NCBI GenBank assembly: GCA_964584985.1
Contig: CAZPBK010000006.1
Coordinates: 1 to 55,037 of the forward strand
DNA: 55,037 bases
Origin: JABMRF01 sp964584985
GTDB lineage: Bacteria > Patescibacteriota > Patescibacteriia > UBA11705 > JABHMO01
Direction of reading: 5' to 3'
Below, in pieces: positions 7,477 through 17,083 of this stretch (positions are counted from its first letter, which is position 1; each line of letters starts with the position of its first letter). A model generated the notes under the pieces. The model made no database searches. It had not been told where the DNA came from and was given only the letters and a program-made list of their open reading frames with translations. The position numbers were made by a program, and so were the translations under genes.

Positions 7477-8658
7477 ATGGATAAAATATATTTTGACAAT
7501 GCGTCCACCACGCAAATGGATCCCGAAGTTTTAAAATCAATGCGACCGTATTTTAATGAGTCTTACGGTAATGCCAGTTCACTTCATTCCTTGGGTCAAA
7601 AATCAGCCGAAGCAGTTGAATCAGCCAAAGCAAGATTGGCCGATTTTTTGCAATGTTCTCCGGCCGAGGTTTATTTTACCTCCGGAGCCACGGAAAGTAA
7701 TAATACGGTAATAAGCGGAGTGATTAATTATTATCAAGAAAAGTTTGATCGGTTACATATTATTACTTCCCAAATAGAACACCCGGCGGTTTTGGAAGTG
7801 GTTAAAAATTTGGAAAGCAATAAAACAGTGGAAGTGGATTATTTAAGTGTTAACGATTCCGGAGTGATTGATCTTAAAGAACTAAAACAAAAAATAAAAC
7901 CTTATACGGTTTTGGTTTCCGTTATGTGGGCTAATAATGAAGTTGGTTCTGTCCAGCCCATTGAAAAAATAGGCCAATTGATTGAACAGGAAAAAAGCAA
8001 AAGAAAATCCGATCAACCGCCGATTTATTTTCACAGTGATGCGGTGCAAGCGGTCAATTATCTGGATCTTTCTGTAAAAAAATCAGAAGTGGATTTTCTT
8101 AGTTTGTCAGGGCATAAAATATATGGTCCCAAAGGGGTCGGAGCTTTATATATTCGCCAAGGAGCCAAGATTAAGCCATTGATTTTTGGCGGGCATCAAC
8201 AAGACAATATTCGTCCGGGAACTTTGAATACTCCGGCCATTGTTGGTTTGGCCAAGGCGGTTGAATTAATAGAAAAAAACAAGAGTAAAGATTTACCAAA
8301 AATAAAAACCATAAAACAAAAATTGGTTTCAGGTTTGGAAAAAATTGATCAAATAAAATTTAATGGAGATTTAAAAAGTCAGTTGCCTAATATTATTAAT
8401 ATCAGTTTTTTTAAAGCTGAAGGGGAGAGTATTTTAATGATGTTGGATATGGAAGATATCTATGTTTCTACGGGTAGTGCTTGTTCTTCCGGTACATTGC
8501 AACCGTCTCATGTTTTAACGGCCATGGGTGTTAGTCCGGAATGGTCGCATGGCAGTATTAGAATTTCATTGGGTCGGTTTAACAGTTTGGAAGAGGTTGA
8601 TATTTTTTTGCAGAAAATAAATCCGATTATTAAGAAATTAAGAAAAATGGCACCGTAA
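7477..8658 (+). CDS. iscS: Cysteine desulfurase, IscS/NifS type
   Basis: A 393-residue PLP enzyme that converts Cys to Ala and passes persulfide sulfur to the scaffold. Visible parts are IYFDNASTTQMDPEVL at the N-terminus, SGATESNN, the AWANNEVG-like segment MWANNEVGS, the PLP Lys in SLSGHKIYGPKGVGAL, and the mobile active-site Cys in STGSACSSGTLQPSHVL. A longer frame starts at 7348 inside nfu, but the family start is at 7477. A GCACC/GGTGC hairpin with T4 spans the stop codon (8650-8670) and a stronger terminator follows. It is the last gene of the Fe-S operon. Confidence 0.95.
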   Translation: MDKIYFDNASTTQMDPEVLKSMRPYFNESYGNASSLHSLGQKSAEAVESAKARLADFLQCSPAEVYFTSGATESNNTVISGVINYYQEKFDRLHIITSQIEHPAVLEVVKNLESNKTVEVDYLSVNDSGVIDLKELKQKIKPYTVLVSVMWANNEVGSVQPIEKIGQLIEQEKSKRKSDQPPIYFHSDAVQAVNYLDLSVKKSEVDFLSLSGHKIYGPKGVGALYIRQGAKIKPLIFGGHQQDNIRPGTLNTPAIVGLAKAVELIEKNKSKDLPKIKTIKQKLVSGLEKIDQIKFNGDLKSQLPNIINISFFKAEGESILMMLDMEDIYVSTGSACSSGTLQPSHVLTAMGVSPEWSHGSIRISLGRFNSLEEVDIFLQKINPIIKKLRKMAP

Positions 8659-8682
8659 TTTGGTGCTTTTATATTTAAAATT

Positions 8683-8713
8683 AAAAATCTTTGTCTAAAA
8701 AGCAAAGATTTTT
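8683..8713. terminator. Bidirectional terminator between iscS and ftsW
   Basis: AAAAATCTTTG (8683-8693) pairs with CAAAGATTTTT (8703-8713), with A and T runs on both sides. It ends the Fe-S operon and the minus-strand wall cluster. Confidence 0.85.
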
Positions 8714-9835
8714 TTATTGGGTTTTAGTTTGACTGGAAATATTGATTAATATACCCATAGCGGCCAAGGCGATAACCATGGCGCTGCCTCCGTAGCTTAC
8801 CAAGGGGAGAGGAATTCCGGTCATGGGCAAAAGCCCGATCATGGAAGCGATATTAAAAAAAGCTTGAAAAATTATCCAAGAAATTATGCCGATGGCGGTC
8901 AATCTGCCAAATTGATCAGGTGCGTTTTTGGCGATTTTAAATCCCCGTTGCATGATTAAAACAAATAAGCCGACCAGAATCACACTCATTAAAAAACCCA
9001 ATTCTTCAGCATAGATGGCAAATATGGAATCTCCGGTTGCTTCGGGTAAATACTGAAATTTTTGTCTGGAGTGACCAAAGCCTCTGCCCCAAAAACCGCC
9101 TGAACCTATAGCCAGAAACGCTTGGTTTATGTGATAGCCAATACCCTGAGGATCCAATTCGGGATGAAGAAAAGTGGTTAATCGTGCCGCTCTGTAAGAT
9201 GATTTGGCTATAAGCAGATAAATGGAAGCCATTCCGGCACCCAGCATACCCAGTACATGTTTCATTTTTGCTCCGGAAGCGAAAAAGACCACAATGGACA
9301 TAAAAATTATAATAGACAAAGAGCCCATGTCCGGTTGAAGGAGCATTAATATGGAAATTACCGCAATCAAAAAGAAAAAAGGTAAGAATCCCGTGTAAAA
9401 ATCCTTGACTCCGGTTCGACCTCTTTTTTCCAGCCAGGTGGCCAGATATAAAAGAAAAGTTAATTTTACCAACTCTGAAGGTTGGAAAGAAAAATCTCCA
9501 ATATTTATCCAACTTTTGGCTGTGCCGTACTCTGCGCCTACACCGGGGATAAAAACAATAATCAAAAGTAAAATGGAGGCTATGAGTAGAGGAGCGATAA
9601 ACTTTTTCCAAATTTTATAATTTATATTGGCCAAAATAAAAAAAAGAAAAATTCCCGGTAAAAGACCGTAAAGCAATTGATGTTTTATAAAATAATAACT
9701 ATCGTCAAAATTTTCAAAACCCACGGCCGTGCCGGCGGAAGAAAGAACCAATAAGCCTAAAACAATCAAGATTCCGAGAGCTATCAACAGGATCATATCC
9801 GGTTTGTGGTATTTTTCGGAAAATAGTTTAAGCAT
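8714..9835 (-). CDS. ftsW: FtsW/RodA family peptidoglycan polymerase, FtsW-like
   Basis: A 373-residue SEDS glycosyltransferase with about ten membrane segments. Family motifs are GAEYGTAKSWINIGDFSFQPSE at about 120-140 and the ending PLPLVSYGGSAMVIALAAMGI. It polymerises lipid II at the septum together with a class B PBP. A longer frame to 9967 runs into murD; the start at 9835 leaves a 10-base gap after murD and gives a normal N-terminus. It is the last gene of the order mraY-murD-ftsW, which is why it is called FtsW rather than RodA; a second paralog lies at 27082. Confidence 0.92.
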   Translation of the reverse strand: MLKLFSEKYHKPDMILLIALGILIVLGLLVLSSAGTAVGFENFDDSYYFIKHQLLYGLLPGIFLFFILANINYKIWKKFIAPLLIASILLLIIVFIPGVGAEYGTAKSWINIGDFSFQPSELVKLTFLLYLATWLEKRGRTGVKDFYTGFLPFFFLIAVISILMLLQPDMGSLSIIIFMSIVVFFASGAKMKHVLGMLGAGMASIYLLIAKSSYRAARLTTFLHPELDPQGIGYHINQAFLAIGSGGFWGRGFGHSRQKFQYLPEATGDSIFAIYAEELGFLMSVILVGLFVLIMQRGFKIAKNAPDQFGRLTAIGIISWIIFQAFFNIASMIGLLPMTGIPLPLVSYGGSAMVIALAAMGILINISSQTKTQ

Positions 9836-9845
9836 AATTTTTTCT

Positions 9846-11186
9846 TTATTCCAATTGGTTAACCGTTTTTCTAAATTGTTCACCTCGATCAAATTCATTA
9901 ATAAACATGCCAAAACTGGCGCATCCGGGAGAAAGCAATATGGTATCTCCGGGCAAAGCCAATCCATAGGCGTGTTTTATGGCTTGTTCAAAGTTATCAA
10001 AACGACCGGCGATTAAATTTTCGCCTTTGTTTTTTATGATTTTTTTCTCCAGTTCGTCAGTGGCTGAGCCTTCCAAAAGAATTACTGATTTAACATTTTT
10101 AACAATGGCTTTGGCCAAGGGGCTGAGATTGAGGTCTTTACTGGCACCTCCGGCCAATAAAATGGTTGGTCTTTTTATGGATTGCAAGGCAACCTTGGCC
10201 GAGGTCGGGGTGGTGCTGGTGGTGTCGTTTATAAATTCAATATCATTTATGTTTTTTACAAACTCAAGACGATGTTCCACTCCGGTAAAATTTTCCACAG
10301 CGGTTTTCATTTTTCCTTTTTTAATACCCAATATTTGTCCGACAGTAATGGCGGCGGCGATATTTTCCAGATTATGTTTACCTGGGATCTTTATATCCCA
10401 TTTTGAAGGTACTTGTCCTCGGAAAAAGGGGACAACCTGCGAGTTTATTTCCAGTTTTATTTTTTTTGTATAATTATTTTGATTATTGATTATGCAATAG
10501 TCTTTCTTTTTTTGAAATTTAAAAATATTTTTTTTGTCATTTATATATTCCCTCATGCCGGCGTAGCGATTCAAGTGATCCGGATAAATATTAGTAAAAA
10601 CAGCAATATGCGGGCTGATTTTTTCCCAAGCAAATCCTTGCAATTGCCAACTGGAAAGCTCTAAAACCACCAGATCTTGTTTATTCACTTTGTCAATTAG
10701 AGGAAGAGCGGCTTCTCCTTGTATGTTGCCTGATAAATAAACCTTTTTTTCCTCATTTTCCCAGTTTTCTTTCAATATTTGATAGATTAAACTGGAGGTT
10801 GTGGTTTTACCTCTGGTTCCGGTAATGCCGATGATTGGGCAAGGACAGTGTTTGGCAAAAAGTGCTTCGTCCATTTTTATATTTTTTTTATGTTTTTCGG
10901 CCAGTTGCAGGTATTTGGATTTCAAGGAAACGGCGGCGTTGCGTATTATTAAATCAGCTTCCAAAATATCCTGTTTTTTATGTTCGCCCAAAGTATACTC
11001 AATTTCATAATCTTCTAGTTTTTCCAAAGAAGATTTTAGTTCCTCGGCTTTTTTTAAATCAGTAACTTTTACTTTGGCTCCTTTTTTTGCAAAAAACAGA
11101 GCATCTTTAACACCTCGGCCGAGTAAACCTAAACCAAGAATCAGAACTTTCTTGTTTTTAAAATTTGGAAATTTTTTTTCAGACAT
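9846..11186 (-). CDS. murD: UDP-N-acetylmuramoyl-L-alanine:D-glutamate ligase
   Basis: A 446-residue Mur ligase that adds D-Glu to UDP-MurNAc-L-Ala. Visible parts are an N-terminal Rossmann segment (KKVLILGLGLLGRG), the ATP loop GITGTRGKTTTSSL, ELSSWQLQGF, the central-domain block INDTTSTTPTSAKVAL, and the C-terminal LLSPGCASFGMFINEFDRG. The frame extends to 11237, overlapping mraY; the ATG at 11186 starts just before the Rossmann fold and leaves a 10-base gap to mraY. It lies in a wall-synthesis operon. Confidence 0.95.
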   Translation of the reverse strand: MSEKKFPNFKNKKVLILGLGLLGRGVKDALFFAKKGAKVKVTDLKKAEELKSSLEKLEDYEIEYTLGEHKKQDILEADLIIRNAAVSLKSKYLQLAEKHKKNIKMDEALFAKHCPCPIIGITGTRGKTTTSSLIYQILKENWENEEKKVYLSGNIQGEAALPLIDKVNKQDLVVLELSSWQLQGFAWEKISPHIAVFTNIYPDHLNRYAGMREYINDKKNIFKFQKKKDYCIINNQNNYTKKIKLEINSQVVPFFRGQVPSKWDIKIPGKHNLENIAAAITVGQILGIKKGKMKTAVENFTGVEHRLEFVKNINDIEFINDTTSTTPTSAKVALQSIKRPTILLAGGASKDLNLSPLAKAIVKNVKSVILLEGSATDELEKKIIKNKGENLIAGRFDNFEQAIKHAYGLALPGDTILLSPGCASFGMFINEFDRGEQFRKTVNQLE

Positions 11187-11196
11187 ATTTTTTAAT

Positions 11197-12246
<1,050 letters not shown>

Positions 12247-12253
12247 AATAAGT

Positions 12254-12655
12254 TTATATATTTATTAAAATGGTTAGTATGGTGGCGATTATTAAGAATA
12301 TTTGACAGAGAAGAGAACCAATACTCAAAAAGTAACTTAAAACTTCTTTTTTATTGTAGATTAAAAAGGATAAAATCGTATTTACAAAAAAAATTAACAA
12401 GCCTATGGCCGGGAGTATTAAAATTTTTTGCCAATGGCCGAACATGTCCACACCCAGGTAAACATTATAATGCAGGGGAATAAAAGACAGTTCCGGTGGC
12501 AAATTTTTTACCAGCGGATAAAATTGAAAATAAATAAGTCCCCAAATAGTTAAATTAAATAAAAAACTTAAAAATGTGGAAATTATTATTATTTTACTTT
12601 TTTGGGCCGGAGTATTTTTTATTTTACCGACCAGATTATGGAAATGTATCAGCAT
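12254..12655 (-). CDS. Membrane protein with DUF1648-like segment, function unknown
   Basis: A 133-residue protein with three predicted membrane segments (about residues 22-42, 78-98 and 105-130). The stretch IPLHYNVYLGVDMFGHW between the first and second segments resembles the DUF1648 loop (IPxHxN...D.xG) found in SdpI-type membrane proteins; this is a resemblance only. The frame opens at 12691, but the ATG at 12655 gives the more usual positive N-terminus. It is the first gene of the minus-strand run leading to mraY. No other evidence on function. Confidence 0.6.
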   Translation of the reverse strand: MLIHFHNLVGKIKNTPAQKSKIIIISTFLSFLFNLTIWGLIYFQFYPLVKNLPPELSFIPLHYNVYLGVDMFGHWQKILILPAIGLLIFFVNTILSFLIYNKKEVLSYFLSIGSLLCQIFLIIATILTILINI

Positions 12656-12723
12656 ATTTTTAACACATAAATCTCCCTTGAATTGTAGCAAAAATTGTTA
12701 AAAATTTGAAGTCTGCGCCTGTC

Positions 12724-12752
12724 TTGAAAAAAAAAGCCCTTTTTGTTATAGT
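12724..12752 (+). promoter_or_regulatory. Promoter of miaB-miaA
   Basis: TTGAAA (12724-12729), a 17-base spacer and TATAGT (12747-12752), giving a leader of about 20 bases before the miaB ATG at 12780. Confidence 0.65.
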
Positions 12753-12779
12753 TAGCACAAGGAAAGTTAGCCTAAATTT

Positions 12780-14048
12780 ATGCAAAAATATCATATTATC
12801 ACCTTCGGTTGTCAGATGAATAAGTCGGATTCCGAAAGAATCGCCGGCTTGCTTGAGCAATTAAATTATTCAAGGGCGGATAAAATAGAATTAGCCGATA
12901 TTGTTGTAATTAACGCTTGCAGTGTGCGTCAAAAGCCGATAGATCGAATTTGGGGGCTGTTAAAAAACTTAAAACAGCTAAAAAAAGGTAAGCCACTTAA
13001 ATTGATTTTAACCGGATGTGTTTTACCTGAAGACGGAAAAGCTTTTAAAAAAAAGTTTGATTTTGTTTTTAAAATAAAAAATTTATATCAACTGGAGGAG
13101 TTTCTCACACAAGAGCGTAAAATCTTGGATAAAGATTACTTTCATGTCTTTCCCAAACTGGAAAAAAAATACAGTGCTTTTGTTCCGGTTATGACCGGTT
13201 GTAATAATTTTTGCAGTTATTGCGCAGTGCCATATGTACGTGGCTCCGAGGTTAGTCGATCGTCCCGGGATGTTTTGGGGGAAATAAAAAAATTGGCCAA
13301 AAAAGGAGTTAAAGAAATCATTCTTTTGGGTCAAAATGTAAATTCGTATCACCCAAAAGACGATTGTTTTTCCAAAGATAATCCATATAAACAAAAATTC
13401 GCCAAACTTCTTTTTGAAATAAACAAAATAAAGGGAATTAAAAGGATAAACTTTGTTTCCAGTCATCCCAAGGATATGGATGAGGATTTGATAAAGGCTT
13501 TAGCTTTACCCAGGATGAGTAATTATCTGCACCTGGCTTTACAGTCCGGAGATAATTTTATTTTGGAAAAAATGAACAGGGGATATACCATAGAAAAGTA
13601 TAAAAAGCTAATTCAAAAAGTGCGTCAAGTTAGGCCGGGCATAGCCATTGGCACGGATCTTATAGTTGGTTTTCCCGGAGAAAGTGAAGATCAGTTTAAC
13701 AATACGGTAAAAGCCTACTGCGAAATAGACTTTGATATAGCCTATACAGCCATGTATTCTCCCAGAAAAGGTACAAAAGCGGCTGAAATGAAAGACAATG
13801 TTTCCTTGAAGAAAAAAAAAGAGCGTTGGCAAAAAGTTCAAAAACTGATGGAAGAAACCACATTAAAGAAAAATCAAAAATATGTGGGAAAAAATGTTGA
13901 AGTTTTGGTTGACAAAATTTCAACAAATTCCGTGCAGGGGAATTCGTCTGAGATGAAAAGAGTTAAAATTAAAGATTGTCAAGCTAAACTCGGAGATATT
14001 GTCAAAGTTAAAATAAAACAAGCACAGGAATGGTTGCTTATCGCTTAA
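12780..14048 (+). CDS. miaB: tRNA 2-methylthio-N6-isopentenyladenosine-37 synthase
   Basis: A 422-residue radical SAM methylthiotransferase that adds a methylthio group to i6A37 of tRNAs reading UNN codons. The N-terminal MTTase domain has its three cluster Cys (ITFGCQMN, INACSVRQ, LTGCVLP). The radical SAM motif is CNNFCSYC at about 140-147, followed by VPYVRGSEVSR. A TRAM domain forms the C-terminus. VRQKP and DLIVGFPGESEDQF fit MiaB rather than MtaB or RimO. It is followed after 8 bases by miaA, which makes its substrate. Confidence 0.93.
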   Translation: MQKYHIITFGCQMNKSDSERIAGLLEQLNYSRADKIELADIVVINACSVRQKPIDRIWGLLKNLKQLKKGKPLKLILTGCVLPEDGKAFKKKFDFVFKIKNLYQLEEFLTQERKILDKDYFHVFPKLEKKYSAFVPVMTGCNNFCSYCAVPYVRGSEVSRSSRDVLGEIKKLAKKGVKEIILLGQNVNSYHPKDDCFSKDNPYKQKFAKLLFEINKIKGIKRINFVSSHPKDMDEDLIKALALPRMSNYLHLALQSGDNFILEKMNRGYTIEKYKKLIQKVRQVRPGIAIGTDLIVGFPGESEDQFNNTVKAYCEIDFDIAYTAMYSPRKGTKAAEMKDNVSLKKKKERWQKVQKLMEETTLKKNQKYVGKNVEVLVDKISTNSVQGNSSEMKRVKIKDCQAKLGDIVKVKIKQAQEWLLIA

Positions 14049-14056
14049 AAAATTTT

Positions 14057-14968
14057 ATGACCAAAAAAGCCATAGTTATTTTAGGTCCGACCGGTTGTGG
14101 AAAATCATCCATGGCTTTAAAATTGGCTAAAAAATTCAATGGTTATTTGATTTCCGCTGATTCTCGCCAAGTATATAAATATATGGATATTGGCACTAAT
14201 AAGGATAAGGGTGAATGGAAAAACGGTCAGTATGTTGTTAATGAGGTTCCCGAATATATGGTGGACATTGTTGAGCCGGATCAGGAATTCAGTCTTTATG
14301 ATTGGTTAAAGCGGACCGGGGAAATTATAAAGAATAAAAAGAAATTGCCCATAATTGTCGGTGGAACCGGTTTGTATATATCCGCGTTAACTCAAGGATA
14401 TGCTTTGTTAGGCGATTATAGCTCCAAACAAAGAAAAAAACTGGAAAAAGAATTAAATAAAAAAGGCAAAGATTTTTTGCTGGAGAAAATAAAAAAGTAT
14501 GATCCTGGTATTGAACAAAAAATTGATGTAAAAAATCCTCGGCGTTTGCTTAGAGTGGCTGAAGTGGTTTTGCAAACAAAAAAAACATGGAGCCCGGAAT
14601 CTGTTGGTTCGGAAATTGAATTTTTAAAAATAGGCATTAAAACAGATCGGGAAAAATTGTATAAAAAAATCAACCAAAGGGTTGATAAAATGATAGACCA
14701 AGGTTTGATTAAAGAAGTGAAAAGTTTAATTAAAAAAGGGTTTGACTATTCTTCCTCGGCTATGAGCGGGATCGGTTACAGACAAATATGCTCTTTTTTG
14801 CGAGGACAAATCAGCCGAAAAGAAGCGGTTCGCTTGATAAAAAGAGATACTCGCAGATATGCCAAAAGGCAATTGACCTGGTTCAGAAAAGAAAAAGATA
14901 TCAATTGGGTGGCAGATGTTAATCGAGCTGAAGATTTGGTTGGTGCTTTTTTGAAGAACAGTGAATAA
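14057..14968 (+). CDS. miaA: tRNA dimethylallyltransferase
   Basis: A 303-residue enzyme that transfers a dimethylallyl group from DMAPP to A37 of tRNA. P-loop GPTGCGKSS at the N-terminus, then SADSRQVYKYMDIGTNK, VGGTGLYISALTQG, the SSAMSGIGYRQICSFL block and the C-terminal RDTRRYAKRQLTWFR are all family hallmarks. The frame starts at 14030 inside miaB, but the P-loop position supports 14057. Its product is the substrate of MiaB, encoded just upstream. Use of DMAPP implies that the cell makes or imports isoprenoid precursors. Confidence 0.95.
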   Translation: MTKKAIVILGPTGCGKSSMALKLAKKFNGYLISADSRQVYKYMDIGTNKDKGEWKNGQYVVNEVPEYMVDIVEPDQEFSLYDWLKRTGEIIKNKKKLPIIVGGTGLYISALTQGYALLGDYSSKQRKKLEKELNKKGKDFLLEKIKKYDPGIEQKIDVKNPRRLLRVAEVVLQTKKTWSPESVGSEIEFLKIGIKTDREKLYKKINQRVDKMIDQGLIKEVKSLIKKGFDYSSSAMSGIGYRQICSFLRGQISRKEAVRLIKRDTRRYAKRQLTWFRKEKDINWVADVNRAEDLVGAFLKNSE

Positions 14969-15020
14969 ATTTATTTTTTGGCTAGTTTTTTATAAATCTT
15001 TATCAAAGGAGCTTTTTTTA

Positions 15021-15143
15021 TAAAAAAAGGGCACTTGCTTGGCAAGCGGCCCTTTTCTGTCGAGTTGCGTTTGTAGAGCGAAAAGAATAGTTTGTTTGTC
15101 CATTGGAAGGACGGAACCAGCAACCCAATCGCAACCCGTCAGT
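15021..15143 (-). ncRNA. Candidate structured small RNA C (of three in tandem)
   Basis: On the minus strand a strong promoter (TTGACA 15173-15178, 17-base spacer, TAAAAT 15150-15155) predicts a start near 15143. A closing stem pairs 15130-15138 with 15061-15069 (9 bp including one G-U) and continues with 3 bp after a mismatch. An inner GTCC/GGAC hairpin lies between. The transcript ends in a terminator: GGGC+CTTGC (15029-15038) with GCAAG+GCCC (15042-15052) and a 7-base U run. No credible protein is encoded; the only short frame uses a TTG inside the -35 box. No known RNA family is recognised. Confidence 0.65.
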
Positions 15144-15212
15144 ATTATGATTTTAATTTGTTTGGTTTGTTTTGTCAAGAGATTTTTCTTTAATTTTTCA
15201 ATAACTGGTTTT

Positions 15213-15310
15213 AAAAAGAAAAAGGTCGCTTCTTGGAAGCGACCTGGTTGATAGCTTTTTATCCGCGAAGACTGGATTTTCGAGAAGAAAGAGGAATTAA
15301 AGCCACCAAC
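15213..15310 (-). ncRNA. Candidate structured small RNA B (of three in tandem)
   Basis: Minus strand. -35 TTGACA at 15340-15345; best -10 TAATAT at 15317-15322 with 17-base spacing (TATAAT also occurs at 15314-15319 with 20). The predicted start, about 15310, coincides with the first base of a 12-bp closing stem: 15299-15310 with 15247-15258, containing two G-U pairs. An ATCC/GGAT hairpin lies inside. It ends in a 9-bp terminator (15224-15232 with 15236-15244) and U-rich tail. Same architecture as its two neighbours but different sequence. Confidence 0.65.
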
Positions 15311-15342
15311 TTGATTATATTAATTTAGATTGGCTTTTTTGT

Positions 15343-15444
15343 CAAGAAAAAGCCGCTGTGATGACAGCGGCTCGATACAAAACAATTGCTAGGACGCTTG
15401 GAACAAAGGCGATACGGAAACACTTTTTCCAATTGTTCTGTACC
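15343..15444 (-). ncRNA. Candidate structured small RNA A (of three in tandem)
   Basis: Minus strand, directly after gatB. A weak promoter (TTGTAA 15474-15479, 17 bases, TAAGTT 15451-15456) predicts a start near 15444. A 13-bp closing stem pairs 15430-15442 with 15376-15388 (one G-U). Inside are two small hairpins (GGAAA/TTTCC and CGC-TT/AAGCG), giving a three-way junction. A 9-bp terminator (15351-15359 with 15364-15372) and U5 end it, directly before the -35 box of RNA B. It could instead be a structured gatB 3' UTR. Confidence 0.55.
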
Positions 15445-15473
15445 AACTAAAACTTATCATGTTTTATCTTTTT

Positions 15474-17012
15474 TTACAAGCTTTGTATTTTTTGTTTAAG
15501 TACCTCTTCCGCTTTTTGCGGATCAGCTTTACCTTTGGTTTTTTTCATAACCATACCAACGAAATATTTCAGTACCGCTTCTTTACCGGCTTGATATTCT
15601 TTAACTTGATCCGGATTTTCTGTAATGACTTGTTCAATAACTTTATCTAAACCTTCTTCAGAGTTAATTTGTCCCAAGTCTTCTTCATCCATAATATGAG
15701 AAGGATCACCGCCGGTCAACAACATTTGTTTGAGTAACAATTGGGCGTTAGCGCTGTTAATTTTGTTTTGATAAATAAGAGTCAAAAATTCGGCGAAGTT
15801 TTCCGCGGAGATCTTGTTTTGATTTAATTGAAGATTGTTTTCGGTCAAAAGCGGGATGAATTTGTTAATAAGCCAATTGCTAACTAATTTTACCAATTTT
15901 TTTTTGTGTTTGAACCAGATCTCTTCTTCTGTTCCTTCCACACTTTCCAAAGCTTGTAGCCAGTTTTTCAGTTCGGAAATTATTTGTTCAAAGTAAAAAG
16001 ACAATTCTTTATCCGCAGACAGCAGTTTGGCGTCCGGTCCTTTAAGTTCATACATGTCCATAAAGCGTCTTCTTTTATCCTGGGGTAATTCCGTTAAATA
16101 GGCTTGATGATTCTTTATTTCTTGTTTGGTGAAGGTTAGGGGAGGAATGTCCGGTTCGGGAAAATATCGGTAATCATGATCTTGCTCCTTGGTTCTTTGC
16201 GCTACGGTTTCTTGTTTATTTTCATCCCATCCTCTGGTTTGTTCTTTGGTCGGTACTTGTCCGGTTGTCCAGAGTACGGTTTGCCTTTTTATTTCATGGT
16301 GTAGGGCTTTTTCCAAGGCCTTGAAAGAATTAATGTTTTTTATTTCGGTTTTTGCGTAGAGTTTGGTTTCTCCTTTAGGGCGCAGTGAGATATTGGCGTC
16401 GCAACGAAGTTGTCCCAGTTCCATATTGGCGTCGGAAACCTCCAAATGACGCATAATCAATTGCATTTCTTCGGCAAAAACCTTAGCTTCGTTAGGCGTG
16501 GTAAAATGAGGTTTAGTGACAATTTCTATCAAAGGAGCACCGCTACGGTTATAATCAATTAAGGTTTTGTCTTTGAAGTGAGTGGATTTGGCTGAATCTT
16601 CTTCCATGTGTAAACGGAGAATCCCGATTCTGGTCAAATGTTCTTCTTTGTCCAGTCGGCCGGCTAAACCGTCGGCCGCTTTATTGTTAATTACCAGCCA
16701 GCCGTTTTCCGCGATTGGTTTATCATATTGCGAAATTTGATATCCCTTGGGCAGATCCGGATAAAAATAATTTTTCCGATCAAATTTGGTAAAATTATTG
16801 ATTTCACAATTTAAGGCCAAGCCGGCCTTGATAGCCATGTTAACCGCTTCTTGATTAATTACCGGTAAAGTTCCGGGATGCCCCAAGCAAACCGGACAAA
16901 CATTTTCATTGGGTTTTTTGTTTTTTAGAGTATTTAAACAAGAACAGAACATCTTTGTTCCGGTTTTCAGTTGTATATGAAATTCCAAGCCGATTATTGT
17001 TTCCAGTTTCAT
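15474..17012 (-). CDS. gatB: Aspartyl/glutamyl-tRNA amidotransferase subunit B
   Basis: A 512-residue subunit of GatCAB, which amidates Glu-tRNA(Gln) and Asp-tRNA(Asn). The N-terminal kinase-like domain starts IIGLEFHIQLKTGTKMFC, contains CPVCLGHPGTLPV, NFTKFDRKNYFYPDLPKGYQ and the HMEEDSAKSTH and YNRSGAPLIEIV blocks, followed by helical and YqeY-like tail domains to residue 512. Somewhat long for the family (about 480) because of insertions near 270-420. GatA and GatC are not in the window. There is no Shine-Dalgarno sequence. Confidence 0.96.
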   Translation of the reverse strand: MKLETIIGLEFHIQLKTGTKMFCSCLNTLKNKKPNENVCPVCLGHPGTLPVINQEAVNMAIKAGLALNCEINNFTKFDRKNYFYPDLPKGYQISQYDKPIAENGWLVINNKAADGLAGRLDKEEHLTRIGILRLHMEEDSAKSTHFKDKTLIDYNRSGAPLIEIVTKPHFTTPNEAKVFAEEMQLIMRHLEVSDANMELGQLRCDANISLRPKGETKLYAKTEIKNINSFKALEKALHHEIKRQTVLWTTGQVPTKEQTRGWDENKQETVAQRTKEQDHDYRYFPEPDIPPLTFTKQEIKNHQAYLTELPQDKRRRFMDMYELKGPDAKLLSADKELSFYFEQIISELKNWLQALESVEGTEEEIWFKHKKKLVKLVSNWLINKFIPLLTENNLQLNQNKISAENFAEFLTLIYQNKINSANAQLLLKQMLLTGGDPSHIMDEEDLGQINSEEGLDKVIEQVITENPDQVKEYQAGKEAVLKYFVGMVMKKTKGKADPQKAEEVLKQKIQSL

Positions 17013-17083
17013 AGGTTTTGTTTATAGTTTGATTTTAGCAAATAAAATTAAAAATTAAAAGCTCGGACTTGTTTTCTTGAAGA

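Noticed and set aside
8714..9967. Longer ftsW start at 9967
   Set aside because: It would overlap murD by about 120 bases and add residues not seen in the family.
14990..15178. 62-codon frame on the minus strand
   Set aside because: Its only start is a TTG inside a consensus -35 box; the region reads better as a promoter and structured RNA.
15376..15442. RNA A closing stem as a REP copy
   Set aside because: It shares only ATTGTTCTGT with the REP core and has a 41-base loop, so the link is too weak.
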